From contig JBAIAA010000412.1 of the NCBI GenBank assembly GCA_037893245.1, positions 496,001 to 560,000 of the forward strand: a stretch of DNA of 64,000 nt, in the 5' to 3' direction. The notes beneath the pieces were generated by a model. The model worked only from the letters and a program-made list of their open reading frames with translations. It did not search any database and was not told the origin of the DNA. The stretch is from Crossaster papposus. Lineage: Eukaryota; Echinodermata; Asteroidea; Velatida; Solasteridae. Positions within the stretch are counted from its first letter, which is position 1. Each line of letters begins with the position of its first letter. Both the position numbers and the translations under genes were made by a program. Positions 10,601-25,600 of this stretch are shown in pieces.

Positions 10601-13600
10601 TAGACGGCGTTACCACGACATGTACATGTATAGTGAAAATGCCGTTATGGCGTATGCCGATGACGTCACATAAGCTAACATTTAACAACTGATTCCATGC
10701 ACCAATATGTACATGTACATGTATAAGTTAATGCGCCAATAGGGCCAATTTCATTGAGCTGCTTGGCACAAAACGTTGCTTAATAACATGAACAATCTTC
10801 CTTGGTTACAGACCAAAATGTTTAGGTGGAGTATATTGTCTGTCAGCTGGATTTTGCTTGGTATAATAAGCACATGAATTAGTTTTGGCTGGTAATCTGT
10901 TTTTACTGAGCAAGACTTGTTTGTGCTAAGCAATTTGTTGTGCTTATAATGTTGTATAAATTAGCCTCTGGCGATATAAATTGTTTGTGACATGGTATTC
11001 AGCTGGGTTTTGCTCAACATGAAAAAGCACATGGAGTTAGGCGGTCACCGTTATTTTTGTGCTAAGCAGCTCAAAGAAATTGGCTCCAGCTGATAGTTTA
11101 CTTTCATATTTATCTTTGAATTTTAAATTCATCTCAGCGATGTCCAGACGTCACCATGACGTCATCTAATACATTCTCGCCATATCCATTCAACTCATCT
11201 ACAGATGAGTTTTTTTCTAGACAATGAAACGATTTGTAAATTGATCCAGTTTCTAGGCCACAAAATGGTAGTCGGCCAAAAGGCAAAGTACATTTTAACT
11301 GCAGGTATAAAGGTAAAGGTGGGTGTACTTTTTAGTGACGGTAGCTTTTTTATGTTTCAATAGTCATGTAATAAAGTATAGGCCTAGGCTACGTACCTGG
11401 TCACGATACGGCAACAGCCGGTAGCAAGGGATATTCTTGGTCCACTTGACGGAGGTGAACAGGAGTCGTGCCGCCACTTCGGGCATACTTTCCGGGGTAC
11501 CTATCGGGAGGGAAACACGGAGGAATGTCTGTGATTAACCGGTAGATGGAGTGATGGTAGAGTTTGTGGTATTCAAGTACAGGAGGCTATTGGGTTGAGG
11601 ATTTCTTTAGGAGTGTCTTGGAATTTTTTGTGGTAATTTGAGGTGAGTTTTTGGAGTGTGGGCCTGTTTGGTCTCCGTAGCCAAGAGCATAAATTATGTG
11701 GCGGTCACTTTCTAGGTCATTAAGATTAGTTTTGATTAGTTTTGATGGATATTAAAGAGATCTTCATCCTGAGTTTGGGAATTTGTCCCAAAAGTCATTC
11801 GTTGAGTCATCCTCCCCCAGAAAATTAAACAGAAAGATGATAAAATAGGCTTTAATTTGATGTACATTATTATTATTATGTCTCAAACTGCAAAATCCTT
11901 CAACTCTTAGTTGATTTTGAAGGATTTTGAAGGATATTGAATGGTATTATGCTTACCTGCCATCGCTGAATGAAAGCCGGCGTGCGGCCCGCTTCCCCCC
12001 TCCGCCTTGACCTTGGTGGCCGAGAGATCCAGGGCCATGGGGCTGACGTTGTATTGCTCAGCGGTCAGCAAACTGTGGTAGAAAGTCCCGTAGTACACGG
12101 AGCTGGACACGTAGGAGACCACGGCCATGGGCGTGTTGGTGGTGCTGGACGTGATCCCGTGGTGGTGGTGTGTGTGGTGAACGGCGTGCGGGTGGTGCGG
12201 CGCACCGTGAATCGGGCCGTGGACCGGGCCGTGGACTGACGGGGGGTCGGGGCTGGCCGATCCGGTACTGCCGTGGTCCGGGGAGCCGGAGGGCTTGGGC
12301 TTGGGTTTACGCGGTCCGCGCTCGTGTTGTACAGCTATAATAGATAAGACAACAAAATCATGACAAATCAGTCTAATTGTAATAACTATTTTGAAAGATC
12401 CTTAAGGAAGAAAATGACTTCCTGTCCTGATTTGGAATGGATGAATGGTCGGGATGGATAGACAACAGAATAGGCCTAAGATTTAATGACGTCACGTTTG
12501 TTTACATACGCGCTTTCCTATGAGCGAGTCTGGCATCCCGACTTCGCTCCCATAGGAAAGCACACATGCAAACAAAGCCATGGCGTAATTAGGTCTCAAG
12601 TCTACTGTGCGTGTTTATTAATACTTTATTTTCAAAATTTGTGTTTGTTTTTACTTTGTCTATTACAATCGTCTCCTTTGCAAACTTTATTTTAATCATC
12701 AATATCTTTCAATGAGCATTTTTCTGTACTCGATTTTATATATTTTGTATTTTAATAATTTGTTTGTTCACTACACACAAATCAAAGCTTGTCTGTCATT
12801 TAACACTGTTCGACTTTTTACAATAACCTTTTTTACGAAATCAAAAGATTTACGGGGAGATAATACATCTGCCTATTTTACAAAGAAATCCTCGACCAGA
12901 CTTTGTAACAACAAGTAGAATGTGCCGTATTTGTTAGCCACTTTGTATTGTTGGTGTTTTTTTTTGTAGGGGACTGGTGGTGTAACCGTCGAAGCCGTTT
13001 TGCCGACATCACGCCCATTGGAGCGGGACAATAGGGGTCGCGCGCCGGGTGTTTGTGCATCTGTCCCCCGGCCGGCCCTCTCTAAAAGGTACTGGAATGC
13101 TTGTTGACCACGCTGAAAAGTGTGCCGTTATTTTCTAGACTGTGGGAATTTAATTTTTCTGTAAAGAGCAGCCTGGGACATTGTGTACGTGCAGTTTTGA
13201 TTGACATACCCATGCAAACACCTGGCCTACAATTTTAGTCACACCCCCCCCCCCCCCTCAACCCCCCCCCCCCCCCCCTCAACCCCCCCCCCCCCCCCTC
13301 AACCCCCCCCCCCCCCCCCTCAAACAAACAAAAAAAAACAAAAAAAAATCAATTACAAATTCCAGTTTCAAACTCGGAATTACAAGCGACTACTCGTTGC
13401 TACTCGGTCTTCCTCGGCTTAGCTTCGGAAATCGTCGGCCCGACTCGCCCCTTTTATGCCTAACTAGGCCTGTGGGTCCGTACCGTATATCTGCTGAAAT
13501 TCTGCTGGAAGTTTATACTTTATAGTTTTCATTTCGGTACAAGTCAAGTTTGTTTTCGTTTCTTTTGATCAAAGTCTACAAGTTTTTGCGTACTTTATTG

Positions 13601-16600
13601 TTGTGGGATAGTATGGTTACTTTGGGACTTTGATTTTGGGGGAAAGTTTAGTCTAGTTTATTGGAACCTGATTTTGCTTAAATCGCTTTTATATTGCTGT
13701 AATTCTCGAGAACAAATAATGCAGATACTCGGCAGCACTCGGGGCGGTTTGGCGGGTTTTCACTCTGCCTCTAAAACTGGTCTCAGTCAGAAATGAAATG
13801 GGGCGTGAAAAATGTACTTTAGCCGCTCTGGCAAAGATGGTTTCCCTAGTACAAGATTCCAGCTTATAAAAACTCAATATCATTCTGACGTGAGAACACC
13901 AGTTGGCTTCGGGGCTGTACAGTGATCATCACAATCAGCGGAAGAAAATCAACTCATCGGAAATTGATGCATGTACTAGGATTTGTTAATTTCTCTTTTG
14001 CAAATTGAAGTCGGCAGGCGCCGGCCGAGACATAGCGGGGAGGGCCCCCGGGGGGCTTAGCGCGCGGCGCGCGCTGGCGACACACCCGCCTTTTGAGACG
14101 GCGAGCCCCGTGCACAGTCAACCTGGCCAGGTGCGTTCACGACCCAACACCTCCTGAAAATCGCGGAGGTGATGTCAAAAGGGGGCCCGTGTTTTTGCTT
14201 TTTTTGCTTCATCTCCCTCTGTCCCAGGATAACAAACTCTTGTTTATTAAGTGGGGAGAGACTTGGCATAGTTGCTGACAGAAAGATAGTAGGTTTTTGT
14301 TTGTTGGTTTTGGTGGGTTTTTTTTTTTTTTTTGGGGGGGGGGGGGGTGTTTTTTGTGGTTCTAGACAGGCATCATCACTTTTATTGAAATCAGAAAGCC
14401 TTTTTTTGTACCAGACGTACTTTATTAATAATAGTAATAATTGGTGTTTATATATGGTAGGGTGTCAACGCCTTTACAAAAATTATTATTATCACTGTTT
14501 ACCAGGAACGAGACCATTTCTACATCGGCTTAATATCAGCGCATGTGGTCTCTGTTATATATTTACAGGTACCCATTTTTACTCCTGGGTGGAGAGAGGC
14601 AATTGTAGTAAAGTGTCTTGCCCAAGAACACAAGCACCATGTTTCCTGTCAGGGTTCAAACGCACGTAGCTGAACACCACCCCCACTGGACCACAGCGCC
14701 CGGCATACCCAACGTCAGCTCATAAGGTTTTGAGTCGGCTCGGGCCTAAACCAACTCGCCCGCTTATATTATACGACAGAGCAGACTCGCAAACGCTTCA
14801 CGAAGGTTTAAAAATCAAGCGACATCGTATGAAACCGCGGTATTATAAAGAAAACAAACAATCCATTGCTTTACAAATCCCGCAGTGAAATAAAATCGTT
14901 GCCAAGACCGGGAGCTAATTTAATAACAAGTCAATAACGATGAAGTAATCCAAAATGATAGAGGTTTAATTTAAAGCGATACCATCGGTCCCGCGATCTT
15001 TACACAGGCGGCTGGGCGAAAGAAGAAAAAAAAAGGCTCCGCGGTACATGCACGGTACAACAGACAGCGTGGCTGGCCCCTAAATGGATCGCCGGTGCTG
15101 GCTGTCAAAATAACGGCGGGCACAGGTCGGCCCAGACACGGTCAGGATTAAAACAGATCACGGCCTTTTTAGTTCGCGTACCGTATACCTCGGCAAATTA
15201 ATGCGGTCTAAAGATCATTGTCTAAACAGGGTTGTCCTTGTGGGGGGCCGTATATTGAGCGGGGGATCTTTTAGGAAATCAAAACCCTGTTCAGTGGCGG
15301 TATATTATACCAGGCCCCCTGCTGTTTCCGATTCGGGTCGTACCCGCCCATGCATTCAAGATGGCCATTTAATGACATTTTATCGAACTGTTTAAGAGAA
15401 GAAAAACTAAAAACTCAAAATTTGACTGCGTCTTTGCGGGTCGTGTGTTGTAATAAAAACCACGGTCATTTAGGGAAGAACTATCTATTATGCAGTCGTG
15501 ATGTTTGTGTTCGTTGAGTCATCCAGGTTTAATGAAAAACTATACTGTCTTCAGTAAATTTGTCCCAACAATGCGACTCAGCGCAGCCCGTGGATCTGTG
15601 TTGGAACCGAATGTCAGTCAAAAGAACTGAACCGAACGTAGAAAGGGTCAACATTCTATGACTTATCAATTTACCAATAATTGTTTAATAATAAGTTTAA
15701 ATGTAGAAACACGACAAAGGCTAGTAACAATTAAATGTCGTGGACTTGTGCAGTGGCGTAAATATTTTGTCGGCAAGTTGGGGAAGGGGGGGGGGGGTGT
15801 ACATGGGATGACAATATCCCACCTCCTATACGGGTGAGAGATCTAGTAGTAGTGGGAGTGTACTGCTCGACAACGAGGTTGACTATAGGCCCTGTATGTA
15901 AGAATTCAAATGATTTCCTCAACACCCCCCTCCCTCCCCCCGCCCAAAAAGGGGGGGGGGAAAGACGTAGGCCTATAGACGATGTGCCCTCTGACGTCAC
16001 GTGTTTACATCTGTATTCAAATGTGCCCGGCAGTGATGCGCACCCATCGTGTTTTACATAAAAATTTGCCTAAAGAGTGACGTCGCAGGTCAGATCGCCT
16101 TTGAATTATGTGACCTCTGATGTCATCTCTTAACCAAATTTATGTAAAACATGATGCGTGCGCATATATTGACGGGCACATTTGAATACAGATGTAAACA
16201 GAGGTACATCGTCTATAGCACATACATCGCCATTTAAAGATCCCCTAAAAAAACAAGAGAATATTTGTTGCTCGTAAGCACGTTTTACCGTTACGAATAG
16301 TGTAATGACCAGATATTTCGGGGGGGGGGTGGCATCTAATTATTGGTGTTAATCGTCGGCTCAGTCGCTAATCGTTTATTATTTGGATCATTGCTTTGTT
16401 AAGTGATAATTTCTCGTTGGACTCGTGTGTCATTAGAACAAACAAAATCGGGTGAGCGTAATAATAACTAATATTATATGACAGGTTGTCACGCACGGGT
16501 GCGCTCGAGCGCGACAGCGGGTCGGAGTCACATCACTTGCCCGGCTTTACCCCCCGTCTCCCCCCATCAAAGCAAGCAGCCGCGCCCGCTGAATACCCGG

Positions 16601-19600
16601 TCACCCGTAAACCACCGTCGTCTGTCTCAATGACACATTTGGAAAAGTTTGGAATGAGGCTTGTGATAGATGTTCTGAAACGCACGATTCATTTGGGGGG
16701 AAAACCAGCTATACGGCTATCGTAGTTGAAACAACATCTGTTTCACGCGAGTTGAACATCGTTATCCCCTGGGGTACGGGGGACAAGAGGGTAGGGGCAT
16801 GGAGTCGGGGAGGGGAGAGGGGGTGACGTGAATCTATTGGCCTCGGGGTTTTCTTTTACACGCTTCCAAAATCCAGCCAGTAAAAGGCTTTGCACTTTTT
16901 TTTCCTGGTTAGATCATTGGTGCTGATGTATTATTGGGGAAAAGACGAAAGTTAGAGACGAAGATTCTCGAGATAAAAATCAATAGGGTGTTAATGAGCA
17001 GACGATGTCAGCTGTCGCCGGGCTGACTGGCTGCTATGGACTGGCCGAGGGGGCTGGTAGTCTGGGAGCTAGCCGCGCGGTGCCATTATGCTGGGCGGAA
17101 CTAGTAATACGAAGTATACGAGACGCAGAAGTAAGCACAACTTTATTAGTACAGAAAAACAGCGGCTCGAGAAGTGAAATTGTTGTAAGGGGTCGAGAAC
17201 ACCTGGGGGTTCACAGATTTTTCCAAGGGGCACTGAATGTCTTCGTGTAGTTAAAAAACGTTGACTAAATACTCATTTCTTTCGCTTCCCCAAAACAAAT
17301 TTACCCTCAAATTTTGATTCTGGGCCTCTCAGCTGTTCCTCCTATCTTTTCTATTTATAACCCTAACCCGTTTTTCCTTTAGCGCTCTTTTTCGGAAACT
17401 GAAAAACGGATTGTGGACCTGGGCAAGTCCACAAACCGTAACCTCTTCCCGCATCGTGTGGACCTATATTGTTCGGAGGTCCACAGTGCGTATGCAAGAC
17501 TAACTTACAGTCATGGACCGGCAATCGTAGACGGGGCATTGTCCGACCGTCTTACCTTTTTTATTTGTACTCTAACGTTTTCGGATGATCGCCATATGAT
17601 TTGTACACGAGTTGAGATCGTGGACGTTAGGTCAATCGTGGACCCATTGTTTGCCTCCCAATTCTTTTGTCCGACGTCCACGATTGCCGGTCAATACAAA
17701 CGCACTATAGCTCGCCATTGGTTGTGGGGTACCTCTATTGTTCGACTTTACTTCCCTTCTTTTGTTTTCCTTTGTCTCCTTAGAAATATCGAAATACAGG
17801 GCGTTATACGATTGCGGGGTACTTCCATTTTTTAAGGATCATTGTGGGGTACCATTGTCCCATTGTTTGCCCTTTTGTTCCCGGTACCCCGTAAGTGCCA
17901 ATCTCACTTCACCATGCTCTGTGTGCACTCGTCAATAATTTAGGCATTAGCCCACTTTGGGCCCGGCCCGTTTGGACTTTGAATATTTTATTGAAAAGCT
18001 GAAAAATAAGGGTAGAAACAAGGCAACTCATTAGATCGTATATACAGTACATGACACCGTTATCGTTATCTGCGTGCTAGAGTCATGAAGTGGTTATTTT
18101 TGTTTTAATGTAAAGCGCGCGTGCAGGCGCGTGTTATGGCCAGGTCGTTTTGTGTACAAATACTTGACCGTCGTATGGGCGTAATTTACACAGGTTCACC
18201 GTTCACATGGACACAATAATGGTTTGCGTTTAGACCTTATTATCTGCTCGTATATGTTGCCAATCATGTTGCTAAAACACAATGGGAATTATTTACCCGT
18301 TTTGTTCGGTCCGGATTCGTGACTTTGAAATCGTGTTCAATACGAAGTGTTTTATTTTGGAGATGGGCTTATTGTTTATAATAGGAATAATTACTTTTGT
18401 TTGGGGAGGGGAAGCCTTGATGTAATGATCACAGCTGCACCCTCTTATATACCGTGCAGTTACCATAGAGCTGTCAGACCTTTCAAAACCTTTCAAGTTT
18501 CCTGGACTAAAGGGTTTTGAAAGGTGAGAAAGCTGTCTGACAAAATAAACCTATGAAAGATTTTGAAAGGTAAAACAACTCTTTGAACAAACTGGTGTGA
18601 GGTTTTGGAAAGTCTGGCCGTTTTCTGATAGACTTCCCATACCTTTATCATAGGGGCATACCATAACAAATAAAAGTTGAAATGTTTTGAAATGTTTAGC
18701 TGTTTTCTGTGAGAGATATTCTATATAATGTGCTGGGGAGTAATTCTACCTTTCAAAACATTTCAAAAGGTTTTGAAAGGTCAAACCATGTATGCATAGC
18801 AACTGTACTGATATTTGGTTGAGCAATAGCTCCACTTTTCATTTCCTTTCGCAAGGTTTTGGAAGGTCTGGCCGTTTTCTGATAGACTTCCCATACCTTT
18901 ATCATAGGGTATACCATAGCCCAGTTTTTCTACCTTTCAATTCCTTTCAAAAGGTATTGAAAGGTGTGGTAGTGCAGTAGCAACACATTCTGGAGCGTTT
19001 TGAAAGGTTCATACTTGTTTATATCCATTTTGCCCCGTAAGCAGATTTTGAAAGGTTTTGAAAGGTGAAACCATAGGAGGGTTAATGCCCGTGTTTTTAT
19101 TTCTAGTCTAATTTGTAGGTTTATTCCTTTTATCCTCAACGATAACCACAATAGGAATACTAATTCGTTTGTATTGCTTACTCGTGATTTCTTTGCAATC
19201 ATTATCACGTACTTTAGTCCTATCAGTTTTTGTTCGTTGTAACATGTTTATGGGTCGTTTACTTCGGTTTTATGCGAATAATGTCCCCGCGTGACCTGAA
19301 CACGTGCTATCCCATAATTCCTAGTACATCCGCTCGCGTCAAGGCCGTTCTTATACACATACCAAAATTGAAGTCAAAAGTTTATCCTTAATTAAAAAAA
19401 AAAAAATTGGTAGTGCTTTTTATAGTTCTTTCAGGGGTTTGACATAAGATATCACCGTTTTCTCGCCGAAAGCTAATTTTGGTGAGCTGGCGTGTGTTTC
19501 ACACGGAGGCGTGAAACAGCGGTCGTACGTGGTTAGACCGCTTACACTGAGCGCTGCTTCGTGCTAAGAGTTGCGGGGAGAGGAGTTTTGATTAAAAAAA

Positions 19601-22600
19601 ATTGACCGAGTTAACTTGCTATACCACCAGTCTAGCTGGCTTGTCCCGATTCACGAATGTGTAACCGATTGTACACAAAATGGGGACAAGTAAAATGTTG
19701 CGGCAGTATTTGAAAAATAGTCATTTTTGTCAACGATGGTTACCCAACCCGTCGTTGAAAATTGATACAAACATTTCACTTTTCTTGAAAATGACAGCAT
19801 ACCATGGTGCCGTGTTTTGGTAAAATTGTTCACTTGATGATATATACAAGCATAACATTTAGCAAGCATTCAGAGTATGTAACGATAAAAGGTATTTGGC
19901 TATAGGGACGTCGCAAACTTGACCTTTGAAAAAAAGTACAGGTAAAATTGATACAATACAGCCATTTTGAAATTTATGGGAAAATTGTTGTTATTCTATA
20001 CCCATTTTTCTTTTCAAAGGACAAATTTGCGATGACCCTATTATATAGCCAAGAATCTTTCTCATGATATACTATGATTGTGTGCCAAATTAAATGATTT
20101 AACTATTTTATTAAAACATTGTTCACCAATTTCCCGGACTATATAGCTAGAATCTGCCATAAATAACGACCAGTAATAACAACATCATATTATTTAGCCT
20201 GTTATTAAGCTCTACGTCTTGCAGTGAAAAGAAAATACTAAATAAGCAGATTAGTGAGAAAAAATGTGTTCTCTTGATGATGATAAAGGCATGAAAATTG
20301 TGTATATTCTTAAAGTCAAATCAGCGATGGTCCTATAGCTAATAAATATCTTTCTCTAGCGTGACAAATTCTGACTGTGTGCCAAATTCCATGCTTGTCA
20401 TCAAATGCACAATCCCATGTCTGTCGTACTAATACCTAGAATCTGTCATAAATAACGACTAGAAATAACGACATAACATATTATCTAGCCTGGGGCCAAT
20501 TTCATAGAGCTGCTAAGCAAAAAACAAATTGCTTAGCACAAAAAAGTCTTGCTCATTAAAAACAGGTTACCAGCCAAAATTATACATGTTTTTCATGCTA
20601 ACCAAAAACACAGCTGATTATCAATTCGAAACAATAAAGATCAGGTGAAAATTTGGTCTGTAACCTTGTTTTTGCCAAGGACAAATTGTCATGCTAAGCA
20701 AATTTGTGTGCTTAGCAGCTCTATGAAATTGGCCCCTGTTATTAAGCTATACGCAGTTAAAATTCACCTCTGCTTCATAAAACCACGGAGGAAGGAACAC
20801 AACTCGCCTGCTAATATATAAGCCTTAATTTCCACCAAATTATGCAAAAATCTGCTCCTTTCCCGCTGTCGGGCTGACCGTCATCGAGCGGCGATGTGCA
20901 AACCCGGCTCCGGAAAAAAAGAAGTTAATTGTGAAAAGAGCAAGGAACTTCATTTTGCAGATTTTTTGGCGCGGACGTGTGATGGCGCGAAGTTACCCAA
21001 GTGGACATTATTCGAAATGTTATCGAACGGATAGTTGGTGTAGCGTACGCGAGGTGTCGCACACAGGGCCTGCAATGTCAGGCGGTTGCAAAGTTAATTG
21101 AATATCCTTATATTTATAATATACATTTTGTCGTCACTAGGAATTTAATTTAGGCCCTAATATCTGTTCGGATCGATTTAGACGGCAAGATGAAGTCGGG
21201 AAATCAGCGCATTTTCCCTCGAATCAACTTATCAAGCCAACATTGCATAGAGTGAGACTCAGTTGAAATTTAATCTGAATTTCACCGATTACGGAACTAA
21301 CAAAAAGGGCTTTCTGGAATATGCGAATTGTAATTAAAGGGGGGAGCAAACGCCTATGAAAGGACTGGTATTGGGTGCATATGAAGCAATATATGGGACG
21401 GAGAGAACCCCCCCCCCCCCCCCTCCTTTGTGTTAGTCATTGTGCTTGCGGAATGTTGTTGTTTCTTTTGACGTTTTTAGGGGGGTGTGTTAGGTAACAA
21501 TAGTTTAGGGAGTGTATAGGTATGGGGGACTAAGGGGAGTCACTCGGTCCCATATCTTGCTGGGTATAATTGGGTGTTTGGGGAAAATTTAAAACCAGCT
21601 AAATAACAATAGATTTGGTGTTTGTAGGTACTAACAGTTTTGCCATATCGTTATGCATGTTTGTCAAGTGTAGATCGATATATAGCCATATAAAAATACA
21701 CTTTTGATGTTGCGTCGCATGACACCTGGTGCAATCGTGGGATTACGTCATCACCTACCGGTCTCGGTACATACCAAGTTACAAACCAAATCGGACCAAT
21801 ATAGTTAACAAAATGAAACAGAACTTCGTGAGCACAGTAATGAATAGTACAATAGTACCAATTAAAAAAACAAGTTACAACCATGATCAGGCTAATATAG
21901 TTATGTAGACAGATAGATACAGACTTAGACAAATCACCTTTAAAGGTAGGATACACCGTTTGCAGATATCGAAAATATTTACTACCGATTTATTAAGAAA
22001 TATCTTACTCGTTTGAAAGTAAATAATGATTCTAGGCATCCAGCAAAATTATTTCGCTAGATATCCTGTAATTATTCCGAAAAAAAGGATTTGATGAACA
22101 CAATTTTGCTATCGCCGGACGGCGATCGTGAAAAAAAAAAATAACATAAGAATAATTGCTCGACGGCGTCGGTTAAAAACAAACGCCCTTTTCGTGCTTT
22201 TCTCGGCATTCCTGATTGTAAAACTTCGGACAGGTCAGGTAAACGATATTTACTATAAAATACAACCCCCAAAATCCACCCATTCATGATAATTCAAGCA
22301 ATTACCAATGGTGTATCCTACCTTTAACGTTGCGTAACATGGCCGTGATGCAATCGTGACATGGGATGACGTCATCATGACGTCATTTACATTTTTATTT
22401 ATAGCACCTCCTAGTCTAGGTACATACCAAGTTACAAGCATGATCGGACTAATATTTTTGACCTTGGACAAATTACCTTTTTGTGGCACCAAATGACATA
22501 TGATGACGTCGTCATGACGTCACTACAATTTTCATTTATAGCACCTCCCGGTCTAGGTATACATACCAAGTTACAACCCAAATCAGACCAATATAAAAAT

Positions 22601-25600
22601 CATATTTAATGTGGAGTCGCATGACGTATGATGGCGTCATCATGGCGTCACTTCCATTTTTTATCACACATCCACGCAAAAGTGAGTCGTGGTATTCGTC
22701 ATACGCGGAAGGTGACACATATGTTGTACAATAATGACCCCCTCCCCCCTTACGAAAGCCAAATTATCATCTGGCAACCAATTCAATAAATCAGGTTTAT
22801 CAGAATGTTGTCAATTTTAAAGACATTTTTTTTAACGTTAACTTGGGATTTTCCGAGACTTGTGCAAGTGCGCCATGCTATTTAGGGAACACTCAGCCGG
22901 TTTTGTGCCTGAGTTTTCGGACGCCACCGTGGATGAGGTTTCTATAAGGGCCCTGAATTTAACATGATATGGGTTAGTTCTCGGTGCGAAAGGTCCTCTA
23001 ACTTAATTCGCTGCACAAAATAGGGTCTGGAGCTAAAACTACTGGCCCAAACCGTGATATTTTGGTATAATGTTGTTTTTCTAGAAAGATTCTCCATCCA
23101 TTGGTATAGATATAGTTTTAGCTTCCGGGTAGTGGAAGTAAAAACGCGATATTGTTCCTTTATAAGAAAATTAAAAAGATGTACCCGTGGGTTTAAATGA
23201 AGGAGTTACGGGGGGTGCGCACTTACCATCTTTGTTCATGTGAGCATCGAAGCATTTCTGTAGTCGACAGGCCCGACATTGGTTGCGGTGGGTCTTGTCG
23301 ATCGGGCAGCAACCCCCTCCCTTGCCTTGCTGCTTGCAAGTGTAGATGCGGTTACGGTGGATGCTCCGCTTGAAGAACCCACTGCATCCGTCGCAGGCGT
23401 AGACGCCGTAATGCTTGCCCGAGCTACGGTCGCCGCAGACTTTGCAGGGGATGTCTAGAAGACGATCACCTGTTAGAATGGAGACATAAAAACTGTTATA
23501 AAAAAAACTAGAAAACTTTGAGGTTTTCAAACAAGGAAGAAGACGAATTTGAGACGAATTTCAACATTATTAAGTCTATAACAAGTCTTAAAGATAAAAA
23601 TTGGGAAAAAAAGGCAAGATGAAGTTGCAGATTTTGAAGTGATGTAACTTCAAAAATTGAACTTGAAGCATAGTTTTCAGAAGTATAGAAGAAACGATCG
23701 GCATTTAAGTTGGACGGCTTCAAATATTCGATTACGAAGCTGAGAGGAGACAAATAATGTTCATAAGAATGAACTAGAGAGGAATTTCAAGAAGTTAGAT
23801 GAAGGAGGATAGCGGGGGTACTTAATGAATAGTTCGATGAAACGAAGAAGAAAAAAGCTAAGACTTTGTAGAAAAGATGAACTCTGGTTTATCTCCGCGC
23901 CAACCTTTTCGCCACTCGATCCCCCGCCGGTCACACATGACTTCATCCCGTCGACTGGAGCACAGCATATGGGTTACTATGGGAACCTCGCTCTGTCGCG
24001 AGACTTGCTCGAAAGATTCTTCGCAAGTCAACTTCATTTTCTTCTTTTTTTCAAACTCGTCCAACTACCAATTTCTAGAACAAAAAATCCAAGTCTGCTA
24101 TGCCACTCTATCGCCTCGAAAAAAATAAGTGACGGTATTTAAATCTGTGCGCAGTTTTTATACACTACACAGCGAGGTTCTGTTGTGTGCATTGTTGTTG
24201 TTGTGGTATGTTGACGTATAAAGAGTGACTGGTCTTTTGGGGTATATAAAACGATCCGGCGTGCGGTCTGCGTGCGCGTGGAGGTCGCGAGTCGGCGATT
24301 AGATCACGCGTGGCGGATCACCGTGAGAAGGGATCGCCACACGGGACTGAACACAGGCCGCGGCGCCGTACATTGCTCGTCATCAAACACCACGCGCATT
24401 GTTCGTCAGCTTTATACCTCAGTCTAGTTTCCTTCATTGTTTCGAGCCCAGATCGTCAATCCAAGGTTGAGCTGGGATAGTAGGATACCTCTTTTACCCC
24501 CCCCCCCCAAAAAAAAAAAAAAAAAAAAAATGTCTGTTCCTTTTTTATTCGGTTGAGAGGAAACTGCAATTGAGAGTGAATTATATACCTTGGAAGGCGG
24601 CTGGCATGGCGCGTGTAAGGTTGTTTTTCGTTGGCTGGTATAGGATCGTGATATCGTTATTCATATCACAGGGCAGCCAGCCTCGTGTCGTGGCCCGTTG
24701 GTTAAGGCTTCGCGTGCGTGGCGCGTGAACATCATTCAAACCTCACACAATTGCAAAAGTTGTTTTTGTTTGCTCATAAAAATAGTATCTTTTGTTAACA
24801 ACAATTCTTTCGATTAGTTGAGGCTGAAACTGATCGTAACAGTAACATTTTACTGTCTCCATATATGTTTGGAATGTTATCTTTGTAGGGAGACTAACTA
24901 TTTTTTTGACCGAAAGACGACGTGTTGGTATGTTTCAGTACCGCGATCTTATCTTTTGATTCAAAGTCTTTGTCTGTTCTTTGGTTGTTCTCAAGTTTGG
25001 TCTTTGCCTGGGTCGGTGAATCTTTGTTTTGGGCTGATTTTTTTCGGAGTCTTAATCGGTTTCGTTCTTGGACCTGGTCTTGGTCTCCAGTTTTTGGCCT
25101 TGGTCTTGGGTTTTGTGGTATTTGCTGTAGGTTATGGTCTTGGCCTGCGGTATCCGGTGGTTCTTGAACAGGTCCTTCTCTTAATAGTTCTTGGTCTTCT
25201 TGGTCTTCGACTGCTCTCAGTTTTAGTCTTTGTCTTAGGGTGGTGGTCGTGATCTACGATTCTTGGTCTTAGCCTATCTTAGTTATTCTCGCTCTCGGTT
25301 CCTAATCTTGGCCTTGGTCTTCGGTTCTTGGTCTTGGTTGTAGTCTTTGGTTTTAAGGCTCTTCGGTTCTTGGTCTTCGACTCTTCGTCTTAGCTTTGGG
25401 TTTGGTTCTTGGCCTCGGTCTTGGCCTTATGTGACTGGTCTTGACTTGGCCTCAGTCTTAGATTTTGTTCTTGTCTTGGGTTAGGGTTCCCGATTATGGT
25501 CATCGGGTCTTTGTCTCAGGTTATGTCTTTTGTTCTTAGTCTTCTGTTTCAGTTCTTTATTTCGTGTTCTTGGGTTAGGTCGAAGTTTTTTGTTTTGGGT

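Larger units (their letters stand above)
12335..23226 (-). other. NR2E gene intron 2 (10.9 kb)
   Basis: Splits the codon following MNKD in the DNA-binding domain extension. Contains a poly-C minisatellite (13242-13319), a dispersed repeat (14457-14705), a foldback element (15974-16218), paired hairpins (about 17410-17895), a CTTTCAAAACC-rich element (18436-19085) and a GGGCC MITE (20493-20735). A CRE-like tandem repeat (21685-22700) is split by a family B MITE. Scattered ORFs such as 17005-17250 match no family known to me. Confidence 0.6.

Noticed and set aside
13201-13422. Proline-rich 73-codon ORF
   Set aside because: Produced by poly-C runs; the start codon context and ends have no support.
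25000-25252. Hydrophobic plus-strand ORF ([21 protein letters not shown])
   Set aside because: Compositional product of the TCTTGG-rich tract; neighbouring frames are open as well.
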